A stretch of DNA of 64,000 bases from Locusta migratoria (Eukaryota; Arthropoda; Insecta; Orthoptera; Acrididae). The stretch is taken from assembly GCA_026315105.1 (NCBI GenBank), contig CM048744.1, forward strand, positions 837,940,094 through 838,004,093. The letters run 5' to 3'. Positions 11,069 to 21,982 of this stretch are shown one piece after another (positions within the stretch are counted from its first letter, which is position 1; the number at the start of each line of letters is the position of its first letter). The translations under genes were made by a program, and so were the position numbers. The notes below the pieces were generated by a model. That model was given only the letters and a program-made list of their open reading frames with translations. It did no database searches and was not told the origin of the DNA.

Positions 11069-11580
11069 ATGGTCTTCGGAAAGGATAGAATAAATAAAAA
11101 AGGGGGTGGCGTGTTTATTGCTGTTACAAACGGTTTATCCTGCAGCGAAATTGAGGCAGATATTTCCTGTGAGTTGGTCTGGGTAGAGGTTATACCTGAC
11201 AACCGGAATAAATTAATAATTGGATCCTTTTATCGGCCCCCTGACTCAGATGATGCGGTTGCAGAAATGTTCAAAGAAAGCTTGAATCATATTTCAAATA
11301 GGTATCCGAAGCATACTGTTATAATCGGTGGCGACTTTAATTTACCCTTGATATGTTGGCATAATTACGTATTCTAAACCGACGGCAAATATAAAACATC
11401 GTCCAAACTAGTTATGAATGCTTTTTCTGAAAACTACTTCTAACAGTTAGTTCATGAACCCACTAGAATAGTAAGTGGTTGCGAAAATACCCTTGATCTC
11501 CTAACAACAAATAATCCGGAGATAGTAAAGAGCATCAAAACAAATACAGGGATTAGTGAACATCAAGTTGTAGTAGCGAG
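11069..11580 (+). pseudogene. LINE J1 endonuclease (APE type) remnant
   Basis: Motifs seen are IGSFYRPPDSD, VIIGGDFNLPL and, after a stop at 11375, a part ending TGISEHQVV. These correspond to the GDFN and SDH catalytic blocks of APE-like endonucleases that nick DNA for target-primed reverse transcription. The N-terminal catalytic residues lie upstream of the visible start, so the copy is 5'-truncated. A TAA splits the domain. Confidence 0.75.
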
Positions 11581-12610
11581 ACTAAATGTCGAAATTCCCA
11601 AATGCACAAAAAATAAATGAAAAATATATCTATTCAATAAAGCAGATAAAAATTTGCTTCACGCTTTCCTGAGTGATAATCTCCAGTCTTTCAAAACTAA
11701 AAATGCGAGTGTAGATCAGTTGTGGCTTATTTTCAAAGACATAATATCAGTAGCAATCGAGAGATTTATACCAAATAAATTAATAAAAGAGGGGGCTGAC
11801 CCCCCCCCCCCCCCCCCCCCCGTGGTACAAAAAACAGGTCAGATCACTCTTGCAGAAACAAAGAAAAATGCATGCAAAATTTAAAAAGACACAGAATCCA
11901 CAAGACTGGCAATCTTTTACTGAAACTCGCAACCTAGCGCAGACTTCAATGCGAGAAGCCTATAGTAGCTACCACAACGAAATCCTGTCTCGTAATCTTG
12001 CAGAAAATCCAAAGAAATTCTGGTCATATGTGAAGTACACTAGCGGCAAAACACAAACAATACCTTCACTACGTGATAGCAATGGTAATATTACCAACGA
12101 CAGTACTGCTAAGGCAGAATTACTAAACACAGCTTTCCGAAATTCGTTCACCAAAGAAGACGAAGTGAACACTCCGATATTCAATCCAAGAACAGCTGCC
12201 AGCATGCGAAACTTAGAAGTAGATGTTCCTGGAGTAGTAAAACAACTTAAGTCGCTAAACAAAAACAAATCTTCCAGGCCAGATTGCATACCAACTAGAT
12301 TCCTCTCATAGTATCCTGATGCAGTAGCTCCATACTTAGCTATAATTTACAACCGATCACTCAGCGAAAGTTCTGTACCCAAAGACTGGAAAGTTGCCGA
12401 ATTTACTCCAATATTCAAGAAAGGCAATAGGAGTGATCCCCAAAATTACAGGCCATCTCATTGACGTCGATTTGCAGTAGGATTTTGGAACATATACTTT
12501 GTTCGAATATTATGAACTACCTCGAAGAGAACGACCTAATAACCAATAGTCAACACGGATTCAGAAAGTGTTGCTCTTGAGAAACACAGCTTGCCCTTTA
12601 TTCACATGAA

Positions 12611-13663
12611 GTGTTAAGTGCCATCGACAAGGGATCTCAAATCGATTCCATATTTCTGGATTTCCGGAAGGCTTTTGATACTGTACCCCACAAGCGGCTT
12701 CTAATGAAATTGCGTGCTTATGGAATATCTTCCCAATTGTGCGATTGGATTCATGATTTCCTATCAGAAAGGACACAGTTCGTTGTAATTGACGGTAAGT
12801 CATTGAGTAAAACAGAAGTGATATCTGGCGTTCCACAGGGAAGCGTTATAGGTCCCCTACTCTTCCTCGTGTTTATAAATGATTTAGGAGACAATCTGAA
12901 TAGCTCCCTTAGACTGTTCGCGGATGATGCTGTCGTTTATCGGTTAGTGAAGTCAACAGAGGATCAAAAGCAACTGCAAAGTGATTTAGACAAAATTTCT
13001 ATTTGGTGCGAAAATTGGCAATCGACACTAAATAAAGAAAAGTGTGAAGTAATACACATGACCACTAAAAGAAATCCGCTGAACTTCAATTACGCGATAA
13101 ATCAGTCAAACCCTAAGGTCTTAAATTCTACCAAATACCTAGGAGTTACAATTATGAACAACTTTGACTGGAGAGAACACATAGAAAATATTGTGGGGAA
13201 GGCGAATCAAAGGTTACGTTTCATTGGCAGAATGCTTCGAAGATGCACCAGCTCCACCAAAGAGGCTGCCTACATCACACTTGTGCGTCCTCTCCTGGAG
13301 TACTGTTGCCCTTTGTGGGACCCTCACCAGGTGGGACTGACGGAAGATATTGAGAAGATTCAGAGAAGGGCAGCTCGTTTTGTTTTATCATGTTACGGGG
13401 GGGAAAGCGTCACGGAAATGTTGCATGAATTGGGGTGGAAATCATTAAAAGAAAGACGTTATTCATTGCAGCGTGATCTGCTTGCGAAGTTTCAATCACC
13501 GACATTTACTTCTGAATGTGAAAATATTTTGCTAGCACCCATCTACTTGGGGAGACATGACCATCCCAATAAAATAAGAGAAATCAGATCGAAAACGGAA
13601 CGATTTAGGAATTCTTTCTTCCCGCGCACTATCAGAGAATGGAACTGTAGAGAAAAGTTATGA
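12611..13663 (+). pseudogene. LINE J1 reverse transcriptase domain
   Basis: An open frame of 350 codons covers RT blocks: IFLDFRKAFDTVPH (motif A), SGVPQGSVIGPLLF (motif B), LRLFADDAVVY (catalytic FADD, motif C) and a thumb with KYLGVTIMNNFDW. A C-terminal region with RRAARFVLSCYGG and ILLAPIYLGRHDHP follows. All catalytic aspartates are present, but the upstream part of the protein is disconnected by frameshifts and stops between 12311 and 12611. This is the longest intact retroelement frame in the window. It belongs to the Jockey/CR1 group; the exact clade is not certain. Confidence 0.85.
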
Positions 13664-13730
13664 AAGTGGTTAATGAACCCTCTGCCAGGCACTTAAATGT
13701 GATTTGCAGAGTATCTATGTATATGTAGAT

Positions 13731-15123
13731 GTATTCATCTCTTGGTCTCCCTCTGCAATTTTTACCCCACACACTTCCCTCCAATGCTAAGTTCATGATT
13801 CCTTCATGTCTTAAGAATGTGTCCTAACAATCAATACCTTCTTTTAGTCAGGGCATGCCACAAATTCGTTTTCTCCCCAACTCTTTTCCTTACCTCCTCA
13901 TTGGTTACATTATACACCCACCTACGCTTCAGCATTCTTCTGTAGCACCACATTTCAAAAGCCTCTACCCTCTTCTTATCTGTAATGTTTATTGTCCTTG
14001 TTTCAGTTCCATACAAGGCAACATGCCACACAAATGCCTTCAGAAAGGACTTCCTTATGCTTAAATTAATATTCAAAGTTAAACTTTTCTTCTTCAAAAA
14101 TACTTTTCTCCCCATTGCCATTCTGCACTTTACATCCTCTGAACTGTGGCAATCATATGTTATTTTACTGCCCAAGTAACAAAACTCATCTAACACCTTT
14201 ATTGTTTCGTTGCCTGATCTAATTCCTTCAGCATCACATGGATTTCTTAGACTGCACTCATTTACCCTTGTTTTGCTTTCAACACACTGTCCATTCCATT
14301 CAACTGCTCTCCCAGGTCTTTTCCAAATTGCTCCTTGTTTTCCTTTGTAACTTGCTCTATGTACAAATTGAATAATGTTGGAGAAAGGCTACAACTCTGT
14401 CTTACTCCCTTCCCAACATCTGCATCCCTTTCATGCCTTTAACTCTGTTAACAGCTGCCTGTTGTAAATTACCTTCCATTCCTCATTATTGTATCACATA
14501 TTTCATCTTCATCTACTTCCTCTTCCCTTCCTACAATATTGTCTCAAAGTTAATTTCCTTTGTAAAGCCCTCATATACTCTTTCCATCTTTCAGCTTTCA
14601 CTTCTGAGTTCTTCATATTCACACACCTGTTTTCTTGTCTCCAAATATCCCTTTCATTTTCCTTTACGTAGTATCTATCTTTCCACTAGTTATACATTCA
14701 TCTATGGTCTTGCGTTTAGCCACTCCTGCTTAGCTATTTTGCACTTCCTGTGAATCTCATGTCTTAGTCATCTGTACTTCATTTTGCCTGTTTCATTCAC
14801 TGAATTTTTGTATTTTCTCCTTTCATCAATTAGTATTTCCTGTGATATCCAAGGATTTTTGTAGGTCTTGCCATTCTACCTATTTTGTCCTCTGCTGCCT
14901 TCACTAGTTCATTTCTCAGTGTTACCCATTCCTCTTCTACTGTTATATTACCCTCGTTTCTGTCAGTTGTTACCTAAAGCACACTCTGAAATACTCAAGA
15001 ACTTCAGATTCCTTCAATTTATCCATATCCCATCTCCTTATTTCCTGCCTTTCTACAGTGGTCTTCTTTTTTTTTTTTTTTTTCAGTTTCAGCCTACAGT
15101 TCATGACCAATAAGATATGGTCA
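13731..15123 (-). pseudogene. RTE LINE copy B2, segment 2 (RT C-terminus back to endonuclease end)
   Basis: Minus-strand matches to the better copy at 33886-35990 run in the expected order: the C-terminal SKITYDCHSSEDVKCRMAMG block near 14140, down to the EN-terminal DHNLL..NCRLKLKK equivalent near 15080-15110. Much of the RT core (between about 14300 and 14480) is missing, so it is internally deleted. A T-run at 15067-15083 interrupts it. It is cut at 15123 by the Gypsy LTR. Confidence 0.75.
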
Positions 15124-15218
15124 GTGTGTGTGTTGTGTCAGTGAGTAACAGAATTACATGTACAAAAAACAAGTTTATTAATACGTGAACAGAACACAAC
15201 CCATCTTCGGGAGAATCA

Positions 15219-15266
<48 letters not shown>

Positions 15267-15750
15267 CACATAAAATTGGGGTTTGTCCTAAGTTCCACAA
15301 ATTCTACTTATAGGTGTCACCCATCTAAGTCCTCTGAGTGACAGTCGGCCCCAGTCAGTCGGAGAGTCCCAGGCTACAACATGTCGGCAGTTCCATAGCG
15401 GCAGCCGAGCAGTGTGGATCGCGGTGGTCCTTGGCGATGGCTCGGTGTTGCAGGAGACTCAGCGACTGGCTCCGTTGTGAACTGACCACGATGCTTTCAA
15501 TGTGGCCCTATATAGCCCCAGCACCTGAATACCTTTAGAACCTATTTTCCCTCACGTGACTCTCAGAAGGAATTAGGTGCCTGGCCACTGTATCCCCTAG
15601 CGGCTACAAGGCTGCCATCTAGTGGACGCATCATTGGTCTTTGTTTCTCAGCAGAGTACTTGCTCTGGCCCCTACTCGGTCTGGGGCCCGCCTGAGAGTT
15701 GTGCTCTGCTGGTGGCTGAAGCTGCAGCTGCTGAAGCTGAGATATAATAT
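15124..15750 (-). repeat. 3' LTR of the Gypsy element
   Basis: The LTR starts next to a purine tract (GGGGGGAGGG on the minus strand). It contains a TATA box (CTATATAG at 15508-15515) and an AATAAA (15174-15179 on the minus strand) in the right order. The only copy is this one, so boundaries are inferred from the tract and from where the host RTE resumes. An A-run of about 45 at 15220-15265 lies near its 3' end. Confidence 0.6.
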
Positions 15751-16023
15751 CCCTCCCCCCTGTAAGAGAGGAGAGTGAGCAATGCATCTTGATGTCTGGT
15801 GGGTCTTCCAAAGTGCCACCTGCAGGTGCAGTGTCTGGGAGACTGGGACCCACCTCCATAGGGATCGGAGCAGGCACCGGACATGATAGCGCAAGAGCAG
15901 GTGGCCCATGTGAGGTGTCCAGTCCCAGAAGTGTTGTAGATGACCCCTGAGACGCTGGAGCTTCTTCCTCCCCTAAAAGAGAAGCGTGTGCCCACGCTGG
16001 GGCCGCAACTGATTTATGTGTTT

Positions 16024-17172
16024 CTAACAGATCGGGTCAGAGAGTAAAGTGACTTCTACCATTGCCTGTCCTATCAAGTGGGAGACAATCCCTGGAGCCC
16101 AATGGGAATGGCCTTTGGAATATATCAGTGCCCAAACAGGATCTTGTAGAGAGAACACGTGGTTGACTGCACCCCGCTGGGGAGAGACAGTTGAGGCTGG
16201 ATGCACTAGAGACAGTAAGGAACGATGAGGCCGTCCATGAAGACGTTCTGCTGGTGTAGCCCCATCATGGGGAGTTGACCGGTATGAAGCCAAAAATAAA
16301 AGCAGAGCTGTCTTGAGAGGCTGGTGATGAGTCAATTTGGACATCTGGGATTTGAATGTTTGAACAAATTGTTCTGCTCTGCCATTGGAAGCGGGATGGA
16401 AAGGAGCTGTGTGGCGCAGGCGGATACCATTGTCTGTACAAAATTTTGTACACTCTGCTGAAGAAAACTGGGGTCCATTGACAGTGACAATGGTCTCTGA
16501 TAACCCTTCAATAGTAAAGATACGGGCGATGACTATATGGTTTGGCTGGCAGATGTACGTGGAACACGGGAAACATATGGGAACCCAGTCCCCACATCAA
16601 CCACTATCAGCCAGTTGTGGCTTAAAAATGGGCCTGCAAAGTCAACGTGGAGACGGGACCAAGGTTGTGAAGATGTTGGGCCATGAAAAAAAAAATTGTG
16701 AGGAGAGGCTGCTTGTTTACATTGGCATGTGGGACATGAGGTGATCATGGTAGTAATGTCCTTGTCCATACCTCAGCAGTAGACTTGTTGACGGCCCAAT
16801 CACTTTGTGAGCACTACCCCCCCAGTCACCTTTGTGTAGAAGGGTGAGGACCCACTGCTGAAGGGCAGATGAGATGATGTTTCTGGTCTGCCCATTGTCT
16901 TCTTGCAGGAGGAGAATTCCACAGAGAACCAACAGCTCATGCTGGCGGCACCAGTATGCTTGTAGCTCTGGAAGTTTCAGTCGACGTTGATCAGCCGGCC
17001 ACCCGGCCTGTGTCAAGTGCAGAACCTGCCGCAGGACTGGGTCTGCTGCCGTATGTTGAGCAACAAGCTTGGCGTCCATCAGCAGGCATGCAACCGCCGT
17101 TTCGGCTGCCTCGTCGATGTGGAAGCATACACCAGGGTCTTCATCACACTCCAGATCCTGTCCAAGGGGCAA
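16024..17172 (-). pseudogene. Gypsy integrase region (broken)
   Basis: Pieces in different frames give an integrase: an N-terminal part ending CPTCQCKQ (the CC half of the HHCC finger), the core start LHVDFAGPFLSHNWLIVVD with the first catalytic aspartate, and a C-terminal part with YRSTPHDGATPAERLHGR followed by a possible chromatin-binding tail. The second and third catalytic positions fall in a frame-shifted stretch near 16400-16530. Multiple frameshifts make it inactive. Confidence 0.7.
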
Positions 17173-17384
17173 GTGGGAGAGTAGGTCAGCATTAGAGTGG
17201 CGGAAGGTTGAATGATATTGAATGTCATAGTGGTAACTCTACAAAAATAAGGCCCACCACTGGAGGTGTTGAGAAGTTTCAGCAAGTTACAGGAACTGAC
17301 GTGGAACAGTTAAAAGCGGCACTAAGGGCTTATGGTCCGTGAGTAGAGTGAACTTTCATCCATATACATACTCATGAAATTTTT

Positions 17385-17997
17385 TTATACCGAAAATGAT
17401 TGCCAAAGCCTCTTTTCTATTTGGCTATAGTTACGTTGGGTACTCAACAGAGATTTGGATGCAAAGGCAATGGGGCACTCCACCCCATCCACTATTTGTG
17501 ACAATATTGCTCCAAGGCCATAATTGGAAGAATTGGCTGCCAACGTCAGAGGGCAAGATGGATCATAGGCTGTCGGACAGGTCGGCCGAAGAAGAGCCTG
17601 TTTCAATGTGAGAAAACCCTTGTCACAGTCCTCTGACCAATGCTGTGGTAACCTTCTTGTGAAGTAATCTATGTAAAGGTTCGGCAATGGCTGCTGCATG
17701 AGGAATAAACTGGTGGTAGTAATTCAGCTGTCCCAAGACTGATTTTAATTGGCTGGTATTGGATGGAGGGGGAAGATGCTGAATCGCGGACACATGTTGT
17801 GGCATAGACCAGATCCCTGCTGCGCTAAACACATGTCCCAGATATTCTACCTGTCTCACAGAAAAAGAGCAAGTGGCTTTATTACTTTTGACATTGGCCT
17901 GTTTAAGCACTGTGAACAGGGAACGGAAGTTGTTTTCCAGATCCTGGGGATCCTTGCCAGCTACCAGGTAATATTTTACCCGAGAGGATGCCATCAT
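17385..17997 (-). pseudogene. Gypsy RT end and RNase H, fused in frame to an RTE LINE start
   Basis: The minus frame starting at 17997 begins MMASSRVKY, the first residues of the RTE LINE frame at 33101. It then continues without a break as LVAGKDPQDLENNF, the sequence just after the YLDD block of Gypsy RT, and on through VEYLGHVFSAAG and QLKSVLGQLNYYHQF. An overlapping frame (17385-17699) holds the RNase H domain (LTLAANSSNYGLGAILSQ). The fusion lacks the catalytic YLDD aspartates, so it cannot encode a working RT. Confidence 0.8.
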
Positions 17998-18293
17998 AAT
18001 GTATTCATACAGTAGAGCCGTATGTTCTTGGGAAAAAGTAACGACTCTAGTTTCCCTTTGCTTTCAGCCATTTGCAGTAACTGTGTGGCAAAGCCACATT
18101 AGCTTATGATACAAGGTCAGTCAGTCAATCATGCAGACTGTTGCCCTTGTAACTACTGAGAAGGCTGCTGCCACTGTTCAGGAACCACACATTTGTCTGT
18201 CCTCTCCACAGATACCCCTCAATTGGATTGCACTTAGGATTCGGCTATTTGTATTGTTGAAGCCACCTCACCTCGGCAATGTCTGTGGTTCTT
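17970..18293 (-). mobile_element. RTE LINE copy B2, 5' end (segment 3)
   Basis: It matches the 5' untranslated region of the copy at 32800-33127: ACCACAGACATTGCCGAGG at the start, CAGTTACTG and the AUG-containing CTCTCGGGTAAAATATT at the end. With the two other B2 segments it shows an RTE element whose original 5' end is preserved. The flanks (CTTCCATAC at 10922-10930 and TTTACATAC at about 18302-18310) may be a worn target duplication. Confidence 0.7.
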
Positions 18294-18297
18294 GGGG

Positions 18298-18509
18298 GTG
18301 GATTTACATACTAGAAACTTTAATTATTATAAAAGAAACACTCAATAGTAGTAGTCCATGCATCACCCATAACTAAACAATACATAGTTACCACACAACA
18401 CAAAAAAGTTATTACTGTAAAACAGACAAATATGGCACTATTTCACAAGGAAATAGTACATCCTGGAATTAAATTATGTAATGCTTTACCCAAATCCACA
18501 AAAACAATA
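18298..18509 (+). mobile_element. LINE-H segment 3
   Basis: This continues LINE-H after the RTE insertion: YILETLIIIKETLNSS, then ALFHKEIVHPGIKLCNALPK. It is cut near 18509 by another Jockey-like LINE and resumes near 20451. Confidence 0.7.
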
Positions 18510-18510
18510 C

Positions 18511-20450
18511 ATCTACATATACATACAATTCACTGTAAGGTGTGTGGCGCAGGGTACACTGTACCACTACTGGGCATTTACTTTCCTATTCCACTCCCAA
18601 ATAGAATGAGGAAAAAAAGAGTGCCTATATGCCTCCGTACGAGCCCTAATTTGTCTTGTCATTGTGATCACTATGCGAAATATAAGTAGGCGGCAGCAAG
18701 ATCATACCACACTCAGCTTCAAATTCCGGCCCTCTAAATTTACTCCACAGAAATTCATGAAAAAAACATCGTCTTTCCTCCAGCGATCCCCAATTGAGTT
18801 GCCAGAGCATTTCCATGACACTCGCGCACTCAAGAAGCTTACTACTAATGCTGTATTCGAACATAATGGGATTGTTTTTCCTACTCATGTGCATCACCTT
18901 ACATTTTTCTACATTGAGAGCTAGTTGCCATTGTTCACACCAACTAGAAATTTTGTCTAAGTCATCCTGTATGCTATTACAGTCAGTTAAAGATGACACC
19001 CTCCCATACACCACAGCATCATCAGCAAACAGCCACAAATTACAACTTACTCTGTCCATCAGATCATTTATATAGATAGAAAATAATAGCGGTCCTATCA
19101 CACTCCCCTGGGGCACGTCTGACAATACACTCACCCCTGATGAACACTCGCCGTCAAGAACAACGTACTGCAGTCTATTACTTAGGAAGTCTTCCAGCCA
19201 GTCACAAATCTGTGAACCTATTTCATAAGCTCGTATCTTCGTTAGCAGTCTGCAGAGTTGCACCGCATAGAACGCCTTTTTGAAGTCGAGAAAAACACAA
19301 TCCGCCTGCTGCCCTTCATCCATGGCTCGTAAGATGTCATGTGAGAAAAGGGCAAGCTGAACGATGTTTCCTAAACCCGTGCTGATTCATAGAAAGAAGC
19401 TTTTCCGTTTCAAGAAAATTTACTATATTCTAACTGAGAATATGCTCTAAAATTCTACATGAAACTGATGTCAACGATATTGGCCTGTAATTGTATGGGT
19501 CAGTTCTCTTTCCTTTCTTATAAATGGGAGTCACCTGTGCTGAATTAAAGATTCGCGATAAATGCAAGCTAAGTAGGGGGCCAATGCCACAGAATAGTCT
19601 TTGTAAAACCGAACTGGTATTCCATCCAGACCAGCAAACTTTCTCATATTTAGCTTCCTCAGCTGCTTCTCTACACCGGAAATACCTATTACTATGTCCC
19701 CCATTTCGGAATTAGTACGTTGATCAAATGATGGTACATTTGTGCAGTCCTCCGGTGTGAAAGATTTCTTAAAGGTTAAATTTAGAACTTTTCAGCTTTC
19801 CGTTTGGTTTCTTCTATTACTGCCCCGGAATGATCAAGTGACTGGACAGTGGGCTTTGACCCGCTTATTGATTTTACATAGGTTCAGAATTTTTCGGGTT
19901 CTCGGAAAGATCTTTTGGTAAGGTATGGCTGTGATAATTATTGTATGCTTCATGCATAGATCTTTTTATAGACGCACGAATCTCTACTACTGCCTCTCAT
20001 CATTTGCGTGTTCTTTTTTGAACCGAGAGTGTAACAGTCTTTGCTTTCTCAGTAGCTTTCTAACATTATTATTATACCACGGTGGATCTTTTCCATCCTT
20101 AATCGACTTCTCAGGCACATATTTCTCTAACCCTTTATTTACAATGCACTTAAATTTAGTCCACAATTCCTCTACATCCATAGTCCCAGAATTAAACTAT
20201 GTCCATTCGTTTTCTAAGTGCATTCCTAACATTTGCTTATCGGCTCTTCCCAACAAAAACACACTCCTAGCCTTCTTGATTGGTTTATGAGATTTGGTCA
20301 CCTTTGACGCTATGACAATATCATGATCACTAATTCCTGTCTCTACACAGACATCGTTAATAAGGTCAGGCCTGTTTGTGGCTATAAGGTCTAAAATATT
20401 TCCATTATGCATGGGTTGCCAGTTTAACTGCTCAAGATTCAAATTGATAC
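18511..20450 (-). mobile_element. Jockey-like LINE (J2), 5'-truncated inverted copy
   Basis: On the minus strand the order is endonuclease C-terminus (GNILDLIATNRPDLINDV and GISDHDIV near 20320-20400), linker with VPEKSIKDGKDPPWYNNNVR, RT and a 3' end with GCAGGGTACACTGTACC. The 5' half of the endonuclease is missing. It shares its 3' end with 10099-10780, so two J2 copies hit the same LINE-H. Confidence 0.75.
18646..19323 (-). pseudogene. LINE J2 reverse transcriptase domain
   Basis: A 225-codon frame carries VFLDFKKAFYAVQ (motif A, with normal D replaced context), PQGSVIGPLLFSIYINDL (motif B) and LWLFADDAVVYG (motif C, FADD intact). KISSWCEQWQLALNVEKCKV follows. About 90 residues between EYSISSKLLE and CASVMEMLWQLNW are absent compared with the related J1 protein, so the thumb region carries an in-frame deletion. 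Confidence 0.75.
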
Positions 20451-20600
20451 AATTGATACGAAGAAATTTAAAATTGCCATGAAGGATTACTTGGTGGAGC
20501 ACTGCTTCTATTCAGTAGATGAGTACCTAGAGAAACAAAAATCCAGCACCAGCTAAAACTGTATGATAAAATGTATAGAATAAAAAGCTATAATATATAT
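20451..20600 (+). mobile_element. LINE-H segment 4 (3' end)
   Basis: The frame KKFKIAMKDYLVEHCFYSVD ends at a TAA near 20553, the normal C-terminus of LINE-H (compare the worn FLVTNSFYSIE near 3845). It directly completes segment 3 when the J2 insertion is removed. Confidence 0.7.
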
Positions 20601-20733
20601 TTACTTCTAGTTATTGTATGTAGAAATGGTACAATATCTATTGTACTCAGTACAGTCTTAGATTCACAGGAACAGTAAATAAATAATGAAGTGTAAGCAC
20701 TGAAGAAAACACAGTCTGAGCTGAAGGTTATGT

Positions 20734-20763
20734 GACTGTGTGTGTGTGTGTGTGTGTGTGTGT
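20734..20763. repeat. (GT)n microsatellite
   Basis: About 15 uninterrupted TG units. Confidence 0.9.
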
Positions 20764-21193
20764 TTCGGTGAGTTGTACACTGTCCTTATTGCTATATTGA
20801 AAACACATATAAGATTAAGAATGATACTATGATATTAACTTACTTCCATCCAAGCATATAGGTTAGCTTCTTGAGTCATCATTATCAAAAATAGTAAGAA
20901 TGCTTATGTGAATTCAATTGTAATTCATATGAATAATAAACCAGTTTCACAGTATAATTTGAATGTTTTGTTTATTTTCACACATGACTGCAGTAAATTC
21001 AAAGTGTCTGTCTGTTATCAAGTAATGATGAATCCTTATATAGTGACCTTACAATTTGTTAATTTAGTATCAAAAATATGATTAAATTACACTGTGAGTT
21101 ATGTTTATTGTTCAGTTATGACTTAATATGAATGACCATATACATTCCTACTATTTTTTATTATGATGACTTTGGATCCTATACATACCAACT

Positions 21194-21974
21194 CAAGGAG
21201 AAATTTGGAGAAGGAATTAAAGTTCAGGGTGAAGAAATAAAGACATTGCATTTTGCCGATAACACTGTTATTCTGTCAGAGACAGCAAAGGACCTGGAAG
21301 AGCAATTGAATGGAATGAACAGTGCATTGAAAGGAGCATATAACATGAACGTAAACAAGAGCAAGAGAAGGGTAATGGAATGCAGCTTAAGAAAATCGGG
21401 TGATGCTGAAGGAATTAGATTAGGTAATGAAATAATAAAGGTGTTTGATGAGTTTTGTTACTGGTTGCAGTACTGAAGATATAAAATGCAGAATAGCAAT
21501 GGGAAGAAAAGTGTTTTTTGAAAAAGAGAAATTTGTTAACATGGAGTATTAATTAGCATAAGGAAGTCTTTTCTGAAGGCATATGTGTGGACTGTTGACT
21601 TGTACGGGAGTGGAACATGGACAGTAAAAAGTTTGGACAGGAAAAGCATAGAGGCTTCTGAAATGTGGTGCTACAGAAGAATGCTGAAGATTAGGTGGGT
21701 AGATCACATAACTGAAGCGGAGGTTCTGAAATTTCTAGCATATCTTGACTAAACAAAGGGATTAATTGGTGGGACACATTCTTAGACATCAAGGAATGAT
21801 GAATTTAGCATTTGAGGGAAGTGTGTTGAGTAAACATTGCAGAGGGAGACCAAGAAATGAATAAACAGATTCAAATGGATGTTGGTTGCCATTCTTATGA
21901 GGAGATGAATAGGCTTGCTCAGGATAGGGTAAGGTGGAGAGTGGCATCAAGGCTGAAGACTACAACAATGCATG
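21194..21974 (+). pseudogene. RTE LINE copy B3, 5'-truncated
   Basis: It covers the end of RT (LHFADNTVILSETAKDLEEQ) and the C-terminal domain. The frame breaks at about 21475, and the 3' end is GGCTGAAGACTACAACAA. TACCAACT at both edges (21186-21193 and 21975-21982) is a plausible target duplication. It is a dead fragment. Confidence 0.8.
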
Positions 21975-21982
21975 TACCAACT

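Larger units (their letters stand above)
11044..13730 (+). mobile_element. Jockey-like LINE (J1), nearly complete ORF2 region
   Basis: The element carries, in order, an endonuclease (11069-about 11580), a linker, an RT (12611-13663) and a 3' end with TGTATATGTAGATG. It sits inside the RTE copy B2: the host resumes at 13731 almost exactly where it stopped. No clear target duplication is visible, and about 8 bases of the host appear lost. A 19-base C run at about 11803-11821 lies where related copies encode DPPW. Confidence 0.85.
15124..17969 (-). mobile_element. Gypsy-type LTR retroelement, 5'-deleted
   Basis: Reading the minus strand: end of RT, RNase H, integrase, polypurine tract (about 15752-15775) and a 3' LTR. 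No gag, protease or 5' LTR remains. It lies within RTE copy B2 in the same orientation. The missing 5' half of the Gypsy and the missing endonuclease part of the RTE can both be explained by one deletion across the old insertion boundary. TATA, polyadenylation signal and LTR start are listed separately. Confidence 0.8.

Noticed and set aside
15101..15298. Frame with poly-Phe on the minus strand
   Set aside because: It is produced by the A-run inside the Gypsy LTR.
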